64,000 nucleotides of DNA from Alteromonadaceae bacterium. GTDB taxonomy: Bacteria > Pseudomonadota > Gammaproteobacteria > Enterobacterales > Alteromonadaceae. The position numbers were made by a program, and so were the translations under genes. Location of the stretch: the NCBI GenBank assembly GCA_013373625.1, contig JABXHM010000012.1:19234-83233 (forward strand), read 5' to 3'. Below are positions 34,160-44,100 of this stretch, one piece after another. Position 1 is the first letter of the stretch. The number at the start of each line of letters is the position of its first letter. The notes beneath the pieces are model-generated. The model was not told where the DNA came from. It saw only the letters and a program-made list of their open reading frames with translations, and made no database searches.

Positions 34160-34614
34160 TTTACCACCACCTTTTGAGCCGCTGTTTTGACTGCTGCACG
34201 GATGCGCGGATAGGTTCCACAGCGACAGATATTGCCTGCCATATGACTTTCAATATCGTCATCTGTCAGAGTTTGTTGTTTATCAACCAGTGCTGCTGCC
34301 TGCATCATCTGCCCACTCTGACAATAACCGCATTGAGGAACATTATGTTCGCGCCAGGCTTCCTGCACCGGGTGAGAGTCATCTTTGGACAAGCCTTCGA
34401 TAGTAGTGACAGATTTACCAGTGATGGCATTCATGGGGAGTTGGCAGGAGCGTGTTGGCTCGCCGTCAATATGAACTGTACAGGCACCACACAGAGCCAT
34501 ACCGCACGAGTACTTGGTGCCGGTCATTTTGAGATCGTCGCGTATAAACCACAGCAGGGGCATGTCAGGGTCACCCTGGTAGTCAAACTCTTGTTCATTG
34601 ATGATGACTTTCAT
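34156..34614 (-). CDS. 2Fe-2S subunit of a xanthine dehydrogenase-family enzyme (IorA-like)
   Basis: A 152-residue protein with two 2Fe-2S clusters: plant-type [20 protein letters not shown] plus SCQLP, and the C-terminal four-Cys helical cluster [12 protein letters not shown] with [11 protein letters not shown]. It passes electrons from the molybdenum subunit to an acceptor. It lacks a signal peptide and probably travels with the TAT-exported partner. ATG 34614 follows TGAGGAAAG. No FAD subunit is nearby, as expected for the Ior type, which uses a cytochrome or other acceptor. Confidence 0.92.
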   Translation of the reverse strand: MKVIINEQEFDYQGDPDMPLLWFIRDDLKMTGTKYSCGMALCGACTVHIDGEPTRSCQLPMNAITGKSVTTIEGLSKDDSHPVQEAWREHNVPQCGYCQSGQMMQAAALVDKQQTLTDDDIESHMAGNICRCGTYPRIRAAVKTAAQKVVVK

Positions 34615-34842
34615 AGCTTTCCTCATGTATAAATGGCGCACTCTACTACATCATCATATTTCATTACTCAGACAATACAGGTAGAGCCAAAAACTGCATT
34701 CGTAATAAATACAGCCATTAAATTCATTTAATGTTAGCGCTTTTCCATTACAATTTGTTAAATTTATTATCGATGTTTTTGTAAAGTCTTTGTTAAAATG
34801 CGCTATTACAATAATAATTAATTATTTCCGGTGGATATCACA

Positions 34843-36516
34843 ATGCCAGACCAGTCAACAGTACCCAAGACAGAATCGAGTAACACTTTATTAGCGTGCC
34901 TTTATCATTGGGAACAGCACACTCCCCAAAGTCTTTGTATGGTGCAGCCTGTCGACGGACAGTATCACTCTTATTCATGGTTAAGTGTCGCCACAACGGT
35001 ACGTAAGCTTGCGCAACAGTTAATCGACATGAACTACGAACCGGGAAGCCGCATTGCTATATTGTCAAAAAACTGTGCTGAGTGGTTAATGGCTGATCTG
35101 GCGATTATGATGGCAGGCTATGTCTCGGTACCTATTTTTTCGACCGCCGGAACTGACACCATTGATTACGTGCTCAAGCATGCCGAGGTGAAGCTGGTTT
35201 TTGTTGGCAAACTTGATGAAACCGATAAGCAACTCAACGCTATTCCTGACAGTGTCGCGACGGTGGCGTTTCCCTACCCGAACCTGGATACCGATTACAG
35301 CTGGGCGCAATTCACTGCCGCTGAACCGCTTAAAGAAAGCCCCCAGGTTGCGCCAGATGCGCTCATGACAATTATTTACACATCCGGCAGCACAGGCAGC
35401 CCGAAGGGGGTTATGCATACCTACGAATCTATGGCGTGGGCCGGCAATCAGGGCATGATAGATTTACACCTCGATACGCAGGACCGTCTTTTGAGTTACC
35501 TGCCTTTGGCACATATTACTGAGCGGGTTTTGGTTGAAATGGCCGGCTTCAAGGCCGGGTTGACGATACACTTTATTGAATCACTGGATAGTTTCCAGCG
35601 CGATGTACAACATTGTGAGCCGACGTTATTTGTGTCCGTACCGCGCCTGTGGTCTAAGTTTCAACTTGGGATCCTACAAAAGTTACCCCAGGCAAAACTC
35701 GACATACTGCTTAAAATACCCTTCATTAGCGGTCTGATTAAGAAGAAAGTTCGTACTGGGCTGGGCCTTGGGAAAGCAAAAATATGTGCCAGCGGTTCAG
35801 CGCCACTAGCGCCAGTTATTACCTCCTGGTTTGCTGCGCTCGGCATCGAAATCAGCGAAGGGTGGGGCATGACTGAAAATGCCGCGCTGGGTACAGCGAG
35901 TTTGCCGTTTAATCACGATAAAATAGGTTCGATAGGCAGACCCTGGGGCGGCGTATCCTTGCGATTGTCTGAGCAACAGGAATTACTGACCAAATCGCCG
36001 GGTAACATGCAGGGCTATTATCTTGATCCGGCGCGCACCGCACAAGCTTTCACAGAGGATGGTTATTTACGTACCGGCGATAAAGCCGCTATCGACAATG
36101 ACGGGTACTATTATATCACCGGGCGGATCAAAGAAATTTTTAAAACCGCAAAAGGAAAATACGTCACCCCTGCGCCCATTGAAGCGTTATTAATGGACAA
36201 CAATAATATTGAGCAGGTGTGCGTAACGGGCGCTGGCCTACCTCAGCCTATTGCATTATTGGTGTTGTCTGAAGAAGGTCAAACCCGCAGCAATGGCAGT
36301 GTTACCACCTCGTTGCAAGATACCCTGAAAAAGGTCAATGCCAGCCTTGAAAGCCACCAGCGTCTTGCACATCTGATTGTCATTTCTGAGCCCTGGACTA
36401 TTGAGAATGAGCTGTTAACGCCAACACTGAAGGTTAAGCGACATGTACTGGAAGAACGCTTTGCCGATGTTATTGAGCAAGATTACAGCGAAGCGGTTGT
36501 GTGGCACAAACGGTAA
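34843..36516 (+). CDS. AMP-forming long-chain acyl-CoA synthetase family protein
   Basis: A 557-residue adenylate-forming enzyme. P-loop-like YTSGSTGSPKGVMHTYESMA, the GWGMTENAALG adenine-binding block, GYLRTGDKAAID and the lysine region TGRIKEIFKTAKGKYVTPAP. It belongs to the FAA1/FadD15 type, activating fatty acids. ATG 34843 is preferred to GTG 34831. The chain-length preference cannot be read. Monocistronic, closed by a strong terminator. Confidence 0.9.
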   Translation: MPDQSTVPKTESSNTLLACLYHWEQHTPQSLCMVQPVDGQYHSYSWLSVATTVRKLAQQLIDMNYEPGSRIAILSKNCAEWLMADLAIMMAGYVSVPIFSTAGTDTIDYVLKHAEVKLVFVGKLDETDKQLNAIPDSVATVAFPYPNLDTDYSWAQFTAAEPLKESPQVAPDALMTIIYTSGSTGSPKGVMHTYESMAWAGNQGMIDLHLDTQDRLLSYLPLAHITERVLVEMAGFKAGLTIHFIESLDSFQRDVQHCEPTLFVSVPRLWSKFQLGILQKLPQAKLDILLKIPFISGLIKKKVRTGLGLGKAKICASGSAPLAPVITSWFAALGIEISEGWGMTENAALGTASLPFNHDKIGSIGRPWGGVSLRLSEQQELLTKSPGNMQGYYLDPARTAQAFTEDGYLRTGDKAAIDNDGYYYITGRIKEIFKTAKGKYVTPAPIEALLMDNNNIEQVCVTGAGLPQPIALLVLSEEGQTRSNGSVTTSLQDTLKKVNASLESHQRLAHLIVISEPWTIENELLTPTLKVKRHVLEERFADVIEQDYSEAVVWHKR

Positions 36517-36574
36517 GCAAGGCGTTATTTGTTGAGTGGTAAGTTAAACCGGTTTTAGCCAAAACCACAGACAC

Positions 36575-36603
36575 AAAAGCCGGCAGTTGAACGCCGGCTT
36601 TTG
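36575..36603. terminator. Bidirectional terminator between acyl-CoA synthetase and dUTPase
   Basis: AAAAGCCGGC, eight-base loop, GCCGGCTTTT: a perfect 10-bp stem with A and T tracts on both sides, in the gap between two convergent genes. Confidence 0.9.
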
Positions 36604-36626
36604 TATTATAGAAATAAGGGGAAGTC

Positions 36627-37283
36627 CTATTTTGCGTAGCGTTGCTGCAGGCCCTGATACACCAAATCAGCATAATCGGCGGCGTTAATGTCCAGTTCTC
36701 CTAACACCTCCACAAGGTGTTCGTTGTCTTCGCGGCCTTGCCAGGTTTTCTGATATGTACCGGCCTTGTAGCCGTTGTCCTGTCTGAAAAAGTTAAGAAT
36801 ATTCTTGCCCACATACTGGCGATACAATTCATCGCCACTCATTTCACATTGTTCAACAATACACATAAACAGCGGTACGCTAAAACGCTTGGCTGCACAT
36901 AGACCGGCCATTAGCTCCAGGTTGTCAAGTAATGAAAGCGAAGCCGGTGAGTAGTCTTTGCCGTCAAAAGTGACTAACGGGTCTTTTTGTTGTGCAAGCT
37001 GGGCGGCAAGGGCATGAGCCGTTGCATCGACATCACCCTTATAGTCGATAATGCTGGCAGACAGTGCAAAGTGCCAGATATCAACCAGTTCCATTTGCAA
37101 CTGGGGCAAATCTTTTTGTTGAGCCTTCCACCATTTCCAGCCGTGATGTTCAATGGCTTCTACTGACTCAACCATTGCTGCGCGTAAATACCCGTATCCG
37201 GCAGTAAGCCATTGCGGATTGACCTTAATATTCATTTTGTTTTGGAGCGACAGCATTGTATTGAGTTGTTGTTGAGACAGCAT
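36627..37283 (-). CDS. Dimeric (all-alpha) dUTP diphosphatase
   Basis: A 218-residue all-alpha NTP pyrophosphatase of the dimeric dUTPase type (Leishmania/Campylobacter Dut). Metal-binding helix pair: MVESVEAIEHHGWKWWKAQQ and MELVDIWHF, giving the ExxE...ExxD motif. C-terminal VEVLGELDINAADYADLVYQ is typical. It hydrolyses dUTP to dUMP, keeping uracil out of DNA. The substrate is inferred from the family. Confidence 0.87.
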   Translation of the reverse strand: MLSQQQLNTMLSLQNKMNIKVNPQWLTAGYGYLRAAMVESVEAIEHHGWKWWKAQQKDLPQLQMELVDIWHFALSASIIDYKGDVDATAHALAAQLAQQKDPLVTFDGKDYSPASLSLLDNLELMAGLCAAKRFSVPLFMCIVEQCEMSGDELYRQYVGKNILNFFRQDNGYKAGTYQKTWQGREDNEHLVEVLGELDINAADYADLVYQGLQQRYAK

Positions 37284-37559
37284 AAATTACCTATTTAATT
37301 GAGCCATGGCAGTGAGGGGGTGCCGAAATAGTATGACCAGCCTGAGTACAGACACAGAATTACCGTTAAACGCAAAGTTTAACATGACCGGGTGGCAGGT
37401 AAAGACAGTTATCACACCAGGTGAATGGTCATTTTTAATGACAATTGTGCACATTTATAATGCACTTTATGGGAGCGGATGCACCATATTGATGAAATTC
37501 AGGTGCCCGTTATTGGCGAGGGGTGTTTTTAAGTTGTTGTTATTATTGACTTTAAATGT

Positions 37560-37575
37560 TGGCATTTTTTCTGCA
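37560..37575 (+). promoter_or_regulatory. Candidate sigma-54 promoter of a small RNA
   Basis: TGGCATTTTTTCTGCA has TGGCA at -24 and TGCA at -12 with GG and GC ten bases apart. The predicted start is near 37586. It points toward a terminator at 37672-37715 with no clear gene between. Confidence 0.6.
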
Positions 37576-37585
37576 ATGGTTAAAG

Positions 37586-37715
37586 CGTTAACAGTGTTAC
37601 ATGCTGGCGCTAACTTTAGCCGGTGCCAGGCAACGCCGGCCAAAGTTGTTAGTATGTAGCCCGTAACCTTGCCCATACAGATTTTTCGTGTCCTGAGGTC
37701 TGTATGGGTTTTTTT
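37586..37715 (+). ncRNA. Candidate sigma-54-dependent small RNA, about 130 nt
   Basis: Bounded by the sigma-54-like site and the terminator stem. Inside, AACTTT-A-GCCGG (37612-37623), a 12-base loop and CCGGC-C-AAAGTT (37636-37647) form an 11-pair hairpin with one mismatch. A single-stranded-looking stretch (37648-37671) precedes the terminator. The longest internal frame (ATG 37601, 21 codons) lacks a good ribosome site. No known RNA family is recognised. It could regulate by base pairing, possibly with Hfq, which is inference. Confidence 0.45.
37672..37715 (+). terminator. Strong terminator upstream of recC
   Basis: CCCATACAGA, 17 bases, TCTGTATGGG, then seven T (37709-37715). The 10-bp stem and T-run are clear. 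No annotated gene ends here, which is why a small transcript is proposed. Confidence 0.85.
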
Positions 37716-37873
37716 ATGTCTGTTTGTTATTTGTACATTCCAACGCGCGCTACTATAAACGATTGTTGATAAATTCACCAGTCATTTCACTACTTATTTC
37801 TTATCACGCACTATCAGTGCATACTTAACAGCAGTTTGGATGTTTGTTCATTCGGTCAAAGGATACCTGCGCA

Positions 37874-40800
37874 TTGTTAACACTTTATCCGTCCAATAAG
37901 CTCGAACACCTGAGTTTTCTGCTGGCGACGTTATTCGATCAACAACCAGCCCGCGGCTTAGCTGCCGATATCGTGCTGGTTGAAAGTCCGGGGATGCAAC
38001 ACTGGCTGAGTATGCAGTTGGCCGAGCAGCGCGGTATTGCGATGAATATATCGTTTCCGCTGCCCGTGCGCTTTATGTGGGACATTGCCCGTGACGTGCT
38101 CGGTGATGATGCTGTGCCCAAAGAGTCGCCTTTCAGGCGCGAAACATTGCGTTGGCGAATTTACCAGTTATTTTCTGATCCTGAGGCACTGGCTGATCCG
38201 GCATTAAGCCGGGTTGCTGGTTTCCTGACCAAGAGTACTCAAAGCGGTGGCGGTCAACTCCAGCGTTTGCAGTTAGCTGTATCACTGGCAGATTTATTTG
38301 AGCAGTACCTGCTCTACCGACCAGACTGGCTGCTGGCCTGGAAGCGCCATGAAAAGGTAACCGGTGATGATGCCGATGAAGTTTGGCAGGCGCAGGTGTG
38401 GCGCAAATTGGTCAGCGACACGCCAACCCATCCGGCGCGTTTACATGAGCGTATGGTCACGGCGCTACAGCAACCTGATCAAAAGCTTATCGACGCTTTG
38501 CCCGAGCGCATTATCCTGTTTGCTATCAATACAATGGCGCCGCAATTTGTGGCGTTTTTAGATGCGCTGGCACAATGGGTGGATGTGCATTTATATCATT
38601 TAAACCCCTGCGTGAATTATTGGGGCAATGCGGCTGGTCGGGGTGAACAGGCTCGCTTATTAAGACTGGAAGGCATTGAAGCCTGGATGACGCAGTCACA
38701 GGACAATCCGCTACTGGCGAATTTAGGACGCCAGGGCAGGGACTTGTTTAATCAGCTCACTGAACTGCAAAGCTACGAAATTAGCGCTTTTGACCTACCG
38801 CCACCGTCGGAACAACAGCTGGGTACCAGCCTGTTAAGCCGGGTGCAGCAGGATATTCTGGAGTCCAGAGCCGGCGACGCGAATTACCAGTGGCAACCTG
38901 ATGACTACAGTATTTTAATCAGCTCCGCGCACAGCGCTCTGCGAGAAGTGCAGTCGTTACATGACTATTTGCTGTTGCAGTTGCAGAACGACCCAAACTT
39001 GCAACCCCGCGATATACTGGTTATGTGTCCGGCGATAGAGCAATACGCACCGGCCATCGAAGCGGTCTTTGCCCGGGTGGGCGTTGCCTTCGGTGAGGAT
39101 GATGTGTCACCGAGGATCCCATGCACCATTGCCGACCGTTCGCCACTGGATGCCGATCCGCTGATCGCAGCATTTCTGTCACTACTGTCACTGCCTGATA
39201 GCCGCTTCAGTGTGACGCAAATACTTGAATATCTCAGTTTAACACCGCTGCAGCGCCGCTTTGGATTAACCGAAGAAAGCCTGACTGTTATTGAATACTG
39301 GCTGGAGCAGGCGAATATTCACTGGGGGTTAAATGATACGCACAAATCGGCGGTTACCGAGAACGCCACCGACAGCGCCATGTTCAGTTGGCAGTGGGGA
39401 TTGCAACGGCTAATGCTCGGAATGGTCAGTGAAGACCACGTACAGTTGTTTGGCAATTGTGTCACCGTGCCTGATGTGGAAGGACAGGCTGGCGCTGAGC
39501 TTGGCCGCTTAATGCTGGTTATTGAACAATTAATGCGTCACAACCAGGCGCTTGGTCAGTCTCGTACGGCCTTAGACTGGCAGCAGTATTTATATCGCCT
39601 GCGTGATGACTGTTTTGCTCCGGTGAGTGACGACACTGACAGTTGGGAAAGCATTGGTAAAGCTATCGCAGACTTTGCATTGCAATGCGAGCAGGCGGGG
39701 TTCTCCGGCGAGTTGAGTCTGGCTGAAGTGCGGGAGGTGCTAACCCGACGCTTTGCAACACCTGATGCGGGTAATCACTTTATGACCGGGCAGGTGACGT
39801 TTTGCTCGATGTTACCCATGCGCAGTATTCCGTTTAAAGTCATCGCGATTTTAGGTCTCAACGATGGTGAGTTTCCGCGCACTAACCCGCCTGGCAGTAT
39901 TAATATTATGGCACGTCAGGGCAGCCGGTTAGGCGATCGCTCGCGGCGTCAGGAAGACCGTTATTTGTTTTTAGAAGCGATCATTTCAGCCAGGCAAGCG
40001 CTGTATTTAAGCTACCAGGGGCGCAGTGCCCTGAATAATGCTGAGCGTCAGCCCAGTCTGGTGCTGCAGGAAGTGATGGACTTTCTGCATCAGGATTATG
40101 CATGGGATGCCCGGCAGGCCGTGCGGCAACTGCCGCTTCACCCGTTTAGCCCGGATGTGTTTCGCGGTCAGTGGCCCAGCTATGCAAAAGGGTGGCATCG
40201 TCTGGCACAGGCGGTTGCAGAGCCGGTCAGCACTGATGACGTCCTCACACTATCCTTTGCCGGCGACCAACAGTTAACGCGCAGTATTAGCTGTGTCGAA
40301 GTGGGCCGCTGTTTTGACGATCCGCTGGCCTGGCTGGCCCGTCAGTTGGGATTGCGGTTAGACATTGATAATCGGTTGCTACAAGACAGTGAGCCGTTTG
40401 AGAGCAGCAAACTCACTCGCTATCGCTACGTTGATGAACTGGTTAATTGTGGTGCAATGTCTGGTAGCAGCGACGCACTCACTCAGCAGTTTTTACTCGG
40501 TGGCGATCTGCCTGACACGCCGGTGAGCCGCTTAGAATTACAACAATGGCAGGAGGCTGCGCATTTATTGCTGGAGGCTGCGCCGCTGACCGACGACACT
40601 CAGACCACGGTAGCCACACAAATTGGCCGCTGGCATCTTTATGGCAGCTGTTATCAACTGCACAACGAGCTGGTGAGTTATCATGTTGGCCAGCATCAGG
40701 TGCGACGTAGTTTTGTTGCCTGGATCACCATGTTAGTTGCCAATAGTGAAGGGCTGACGCTGCCGCTTTCCCTGCACTACATAGACTGGAGCAAGGAGCC

Positions 40801-41167
40801 GCTACAACGCCGTACAGAGGTCTTTGAAGCGTTTGACAGTGAAGAGGCACAGACAATTTTGAGCCGCTTAGTTGCAATGCTGGAACGCATAGAACAACAA
40901 CCAACACTAGTGCATTTGGCAGTGGCTGAAGCATTTTCAAAGTTTGCTAAGATGTGTTCAGAAAATGACGACTGGAAACAGCACGAAGAGCTGCAAAAGC
41001 GCTGGAATATGCTAACGGATCCCAACGATGCCTACAGTAAACTTGGCAATAGCGCCTACTTTAATTGGTTCTTTAGTCAGGTGCCGACAGTGGACGATCT
41101 GCCTCTGACCGATTTGGCTGCGCTGTATTGCCCATTTTTTAACAGCATGGCGAAAACAAAAAAATGA
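37874..41167 (+). CDS. recC: Exodeoxyribonuclease V subunit gamma (RecC)
   Basis: 1097 residues (E. coli 1122). It recognises Chi and splits the DNA strands in RecBCD. Family blocks: LTLYPSNKLEHL (E. coli LRVYHSNRLDVL), VESPGMQHWLSMQLAEQRGI, FPLPVRFMWDI, SLLSLPDSRF, CSMLPMRSIPFKVIAILGLN and GDRSRRQEDRYLFLEAIISA. The start is set at TTG 37874 by alignment to the E. coli N-terminus, with AAAGGA upstream; the frame is open further to TTG 37844. Its stop overlaps recB (ATGA). No ptrA gene lies between recC and recB, unlike in E. coli. Confidence 0.95.
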   Translation: MLTLYPSNKLEHLSFLLATLFDQQPARGLAADIVLVESPGMQHWLSMQLAEQRGIAMNISFPLPVRFMWDIARDVLGDDAVPKESPFRRETLRWRIYQLFSDPEALADPALSRVAGFLTKSTQSGGGQLQRLQLAVSLADLFEQYLLYRPDWLLAWKRHEKVTGDDADEVWQAQVWRKLVSDTPTHPARLHERMVTALQQPDQKLIDALPERIILFAINTMAPQFVAFLDALAQWVDVHLYHLNPCVNYWGNAAGRGEQARLLRLEGIEAWMTQSQDNPLLANLGRQGRDLFNQLTELQSYEISAFDLPPPSEQQLGTSLLSRVQQDILESRAGDANYQWQPDDYSILISSAHSALREVQSLHDYLLLQLQNDPNLQPRDILVMCPAIEQYAPAIEAVFARVGVAFGEDDVSPRIPCTIADRSPLDADPLIAAFLSLLSLPDSRFSVTQILEYLSLTPLQRRFGLTEESLTVIEYWLEQANIHWGLNDTHKSAVTENATDSAMFSWQWGLQRLMLGMVSEDHVQLFGNCVTVPDVEGQAGAELGRLMLVIEQLMRHNQALGQSRTALDWQQYLYRLRDDCFAPVSDDTDSWESIGKAIADFALQCEQAGFSGELSLAEVREVLTRRFATPDAGNHFMTGQVTFCSMLPMRSIPFKVIAILGLNDGEFPRTNPPGSINIMARQGSRLGDRSRRQEDRYLFLEAIISARQALYLSYQGRSALNNAERQPSLVLQEVMDFLHQDYAWDARQAVRQLPLHPFSPDVFRGQWPSYAKGWHRLAQAVAEPVSTDDVLTLSFAGDQQLTRSISCVEVGRCFDDPLAWLARQLGLRLDIDNRLLQDSEPFESSKLTRYRYVDELVNCGAMSGSSDALTQQFLLGGDLPDTPVSRLELQQWQEAAHLLLEAAPLTDDTQTTVATQIGRWHLYGSCYQLHNELVSYHVGQHQVRRSFVAWITMLVANSEGLTLPLSLHYIDWSKEPLQRRTEVFEAFDSEEAQTILSRLVAMLERIEQQPTLVHLAVAEAFSKFAKMCSENDDWKQHEELQKRWNMLTDPNDAYSKLGNSAYFNWFFSQVPTVDDLPLTDLAALYCPFFNSMAKTKK

Positions 41168-44100
41168 CCACTCAGCACTTAGATGTTATCCATTTACCCT
41201 TGCGCGGTCGTCATTTAATTGAGGCCAGTGCCGGTACCGGTAAAACCTTTAATATTACCCGCATCTACTTGCGCTGCCTGCTTGAGCAACAGTTAAGTGT
41301 TCAGCAAATTCTGGTTATGACCTTCACCAAAGCTGCGACCGAAGAAATCAGAGGACGCATCGCGTCAACCCTGCGCGATGCCATGCAGTACTGGCAGCAG
41401 CGGGCAGCCAATCAGCCTATGGCGCAGACCGATCCGGTACTCGATGCTATTTATGAACGGGTCGAGTCACAACAGGCAATGGCATTGCTACAGGCAGCGC
41501 TGCTTGAACTGGACGATGCGGCCGTATTTACCATACATGGCTTTTGCAACAAGGTACTGGCCGATATGGCGTTTACCTCAGCCGCACCGTTGGAGCTCTC
41601 GCTGGCCACAGATACTCGTGCTTTATATTTGCAGGGTTGCGAAGATTTTATCCGTAAACTAAGCCGCGACAGTGACGCCTTTGTGCAGCTTGCCAGTAAC
41701 AACTGGCATACCCCGGAACGCTTTTTGGCGCAGTTTAATACCTTGCTCGAATTTGGCGATAAGCCGGTTATACCCGAGCCGGAGCAAATCGAAGACGAGT
41801 TTATTCAGGCGCTGGCAAAACTCGACGAGCAGTTCCGCTCGCAGGCTGAGCGAATTTATCAGACGCTGGTCAGTCATGAAGCGTTGTTTGAGCAGGCCAT
41901 TATCGGCGGTGATGACGCTCGCCAACACGAATGGCAGGTGATTTTAGACTGGTTACATAAGGGGCCGTTGGCCGATATTCCACCTGAGGCAGGCAAATTT
42001 TCTAATGGTAATCGTTACAAAGCCAAACGCGAGGGCGTTAGCGATGCAAAAGCGATTATTGAACCACTAAAATCTTTTCGTCTTGAACTCGACAAGGCGG
42101 TGAAATCGCTTTTAAAGTCTAAGCAAACGCTGTTAGACAAAGCGCCGGTGTACAAACTGGTTGCTGACGGGGTTGCTTATGTGCAAGCCCACGTAAGAAA
42201 GCAAAAGCAACAGCTTAATATCGTCGACTTTAACGACCTAATTCGGATGTTAGCGTCACAAATCAGCGGGCCAGATACCCCTTTGTGTGAACAGCTGCGA
42301 GAGCAATATCCGGTAGCGTTGGTGGATGAGTTTCAGGATACCGATGCTGATCAGTATCATATACTGGCTAATGTATATCCGTCTGCTGAGGCTTCAACAC
42401 AACGTGAGGTAACACCAGCGTTAATGATGATAGGCGATCCTAAACAGGCCATTTACGGGTTTCGTGGCGGTGATATCTTTACCTACTTACAAGCAGCCCG
42501 ACAAGCCGAATATCGCTGGGTGATGGATACCAACTGGCGTTCGGTTGCGCCCGTGGTGGCCGGGTATAACCGCTTGTTTTGGGGAGCCGATTGCCGTCAG
42601 CCGGCACGGGATCTGTTTAATTTTAATATTCAGTATGAACCGGTAAAAGCCAGTAGCGCTGCCAAGGCGGTGTCAACGCCGCTGATAGACCCGGCATCTG
42701 ACCGTCGTGCGCTGACGTTTTTATGTGACAATTCGCCCACCGCAGAAAACAACAATAAAGGGGAAACGCGCCAGCAACTCGCCCGCTTACTAACCCTCGA
42801 GGTGATGCGGTTACTGACTCAGGCACAGTTAGGTGGTCATCCGGTGCGCCCCGCAGACATTGCCATTTTAGTGCAGACCGGCAGCGAGGCAACGGTTATT
42901 CAGCAAGCACTTAAAGAAGCTGGTTTACCGGCGGTGTATTTGTCTAACCGCAATAGTTTGTTTGCCAGCAGTGAGGCAGCTGATTTATTGCTGGTTTTAA
43001 ATGCGATATGGCATTCACACGATCTGCGATTGGTGAATGGTATTATCGCCAGCCCTTTGTTAGGCCTGGAACCGGCGCAAATTCAAACCATGTTAATTGA
43101 TGAAAATGCCAGCGATTGGGATACGCTGCTGATGCAAATTGTGCTGTGGCGCGATATTTGGCAGCGGCGCGGAGTAATGCCGTTGGTGCTGGGGTTACTG
43201 CAAAATCATTATTTACCTACTCGTGGTGACGCAGAGCGCAGCCTGACTAACTATCAGCATCTGGCTGAATTGCTGCAGGAAACAGCCCGAACGTATCCTC
43301 AGCCGGGCCATTTACTCAACTGGCTGCATCGACAGGTGCAGGCGCCAGAGCAGGCACAGGAACATATTCAGCGGCTGGAGTCTGATGCAAGGCTGATCCA
43401 GATTGTCACTCAGCATGGCTCTAAAGGCTTAGAGTATCCCATTGTATTTGTGCCCTTCGCGGGCGATTATCGCGATCCGGTAAAGTTTGGCAACAGCCAG
43501 GCTGAGGTCTTGCGTTTTTACGATGAACGCGCTGGTATGCAGCGCATGGCACTGGGAGCGACACCGGCAACGATTGAGCAGGTCCGGCGGGAAGGGAACG
43601 CTGAATCGATGCGATTGCTGTACGTTGCTATTACCCGTGCGTCGCACCGTTGCTACCTTGGCGCTGCTGAAAGTAAACATACTGAGCAGTCGGCGCTTGG
43701 CCGGGTTGTCAGGCGTGCTGATTGTGATTCCTGGCAGCACGCAATTCACCAGATCATGGCGGAGCCCTGTGAGCATATTGGCCTTATCGACAATATTCAG
43801 CAAGTCGCAGCGCCAGACATTAATCATAACGAAGCGGGGCTATCCTACGCGCCTTTTGAACGCAAATTTGAAGATAGCTGGCGGCTTTATTCGTTCTCGG
43901 CACTGACCCGTCAGGCGGCGCATACGCAGTATCGGCATCGCGAGGCGGAGATACCCGCCGATGCCACCACGCCGGCCGGACTGGCACAACAGCACATACG
44001 TTATCAGCTAAAAGCCGGTGCACAGAGCGGCAATTTACTTCACGATTTACTGGAAGTGACCGACTTTACTGCGCCAGACTGGCACAATACGGGGGCGCAG

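Larger units (their letters stand above)
37284..37873. other. Long intergenic region containing a candidate small RNA
   Basis: A 590-base gap between dUTPase and recC. A 117-codon frame (37306-37659, plus) crosses it but has no plausible ribosome site or recognisable domain and I do not call it. The region does hold a sigma-54-like promoter, a strong internal hairpin and a strong terminator on the plus strand, all in order. Confidence 0.55.

Noticed and set aside
37636..37652. Resemblance of GCCAAAGTTGTTAGT to the conserved core of Vibrio Qrr RNAs
   Set aside because: Only about ten bases (GTTGTTAGT and a nearby GCCAA) match, with a gap. Too little for homology and no LuxO is recognised here.
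37306..37659. Plus-strand frame of 117 codons in the dUTPase-recC gap
   Set aside because: No ribosome site, no recognisable domain, odd composition, and it overlaps the proposed promoter and hairpin. A small RNA explains the terminator better.
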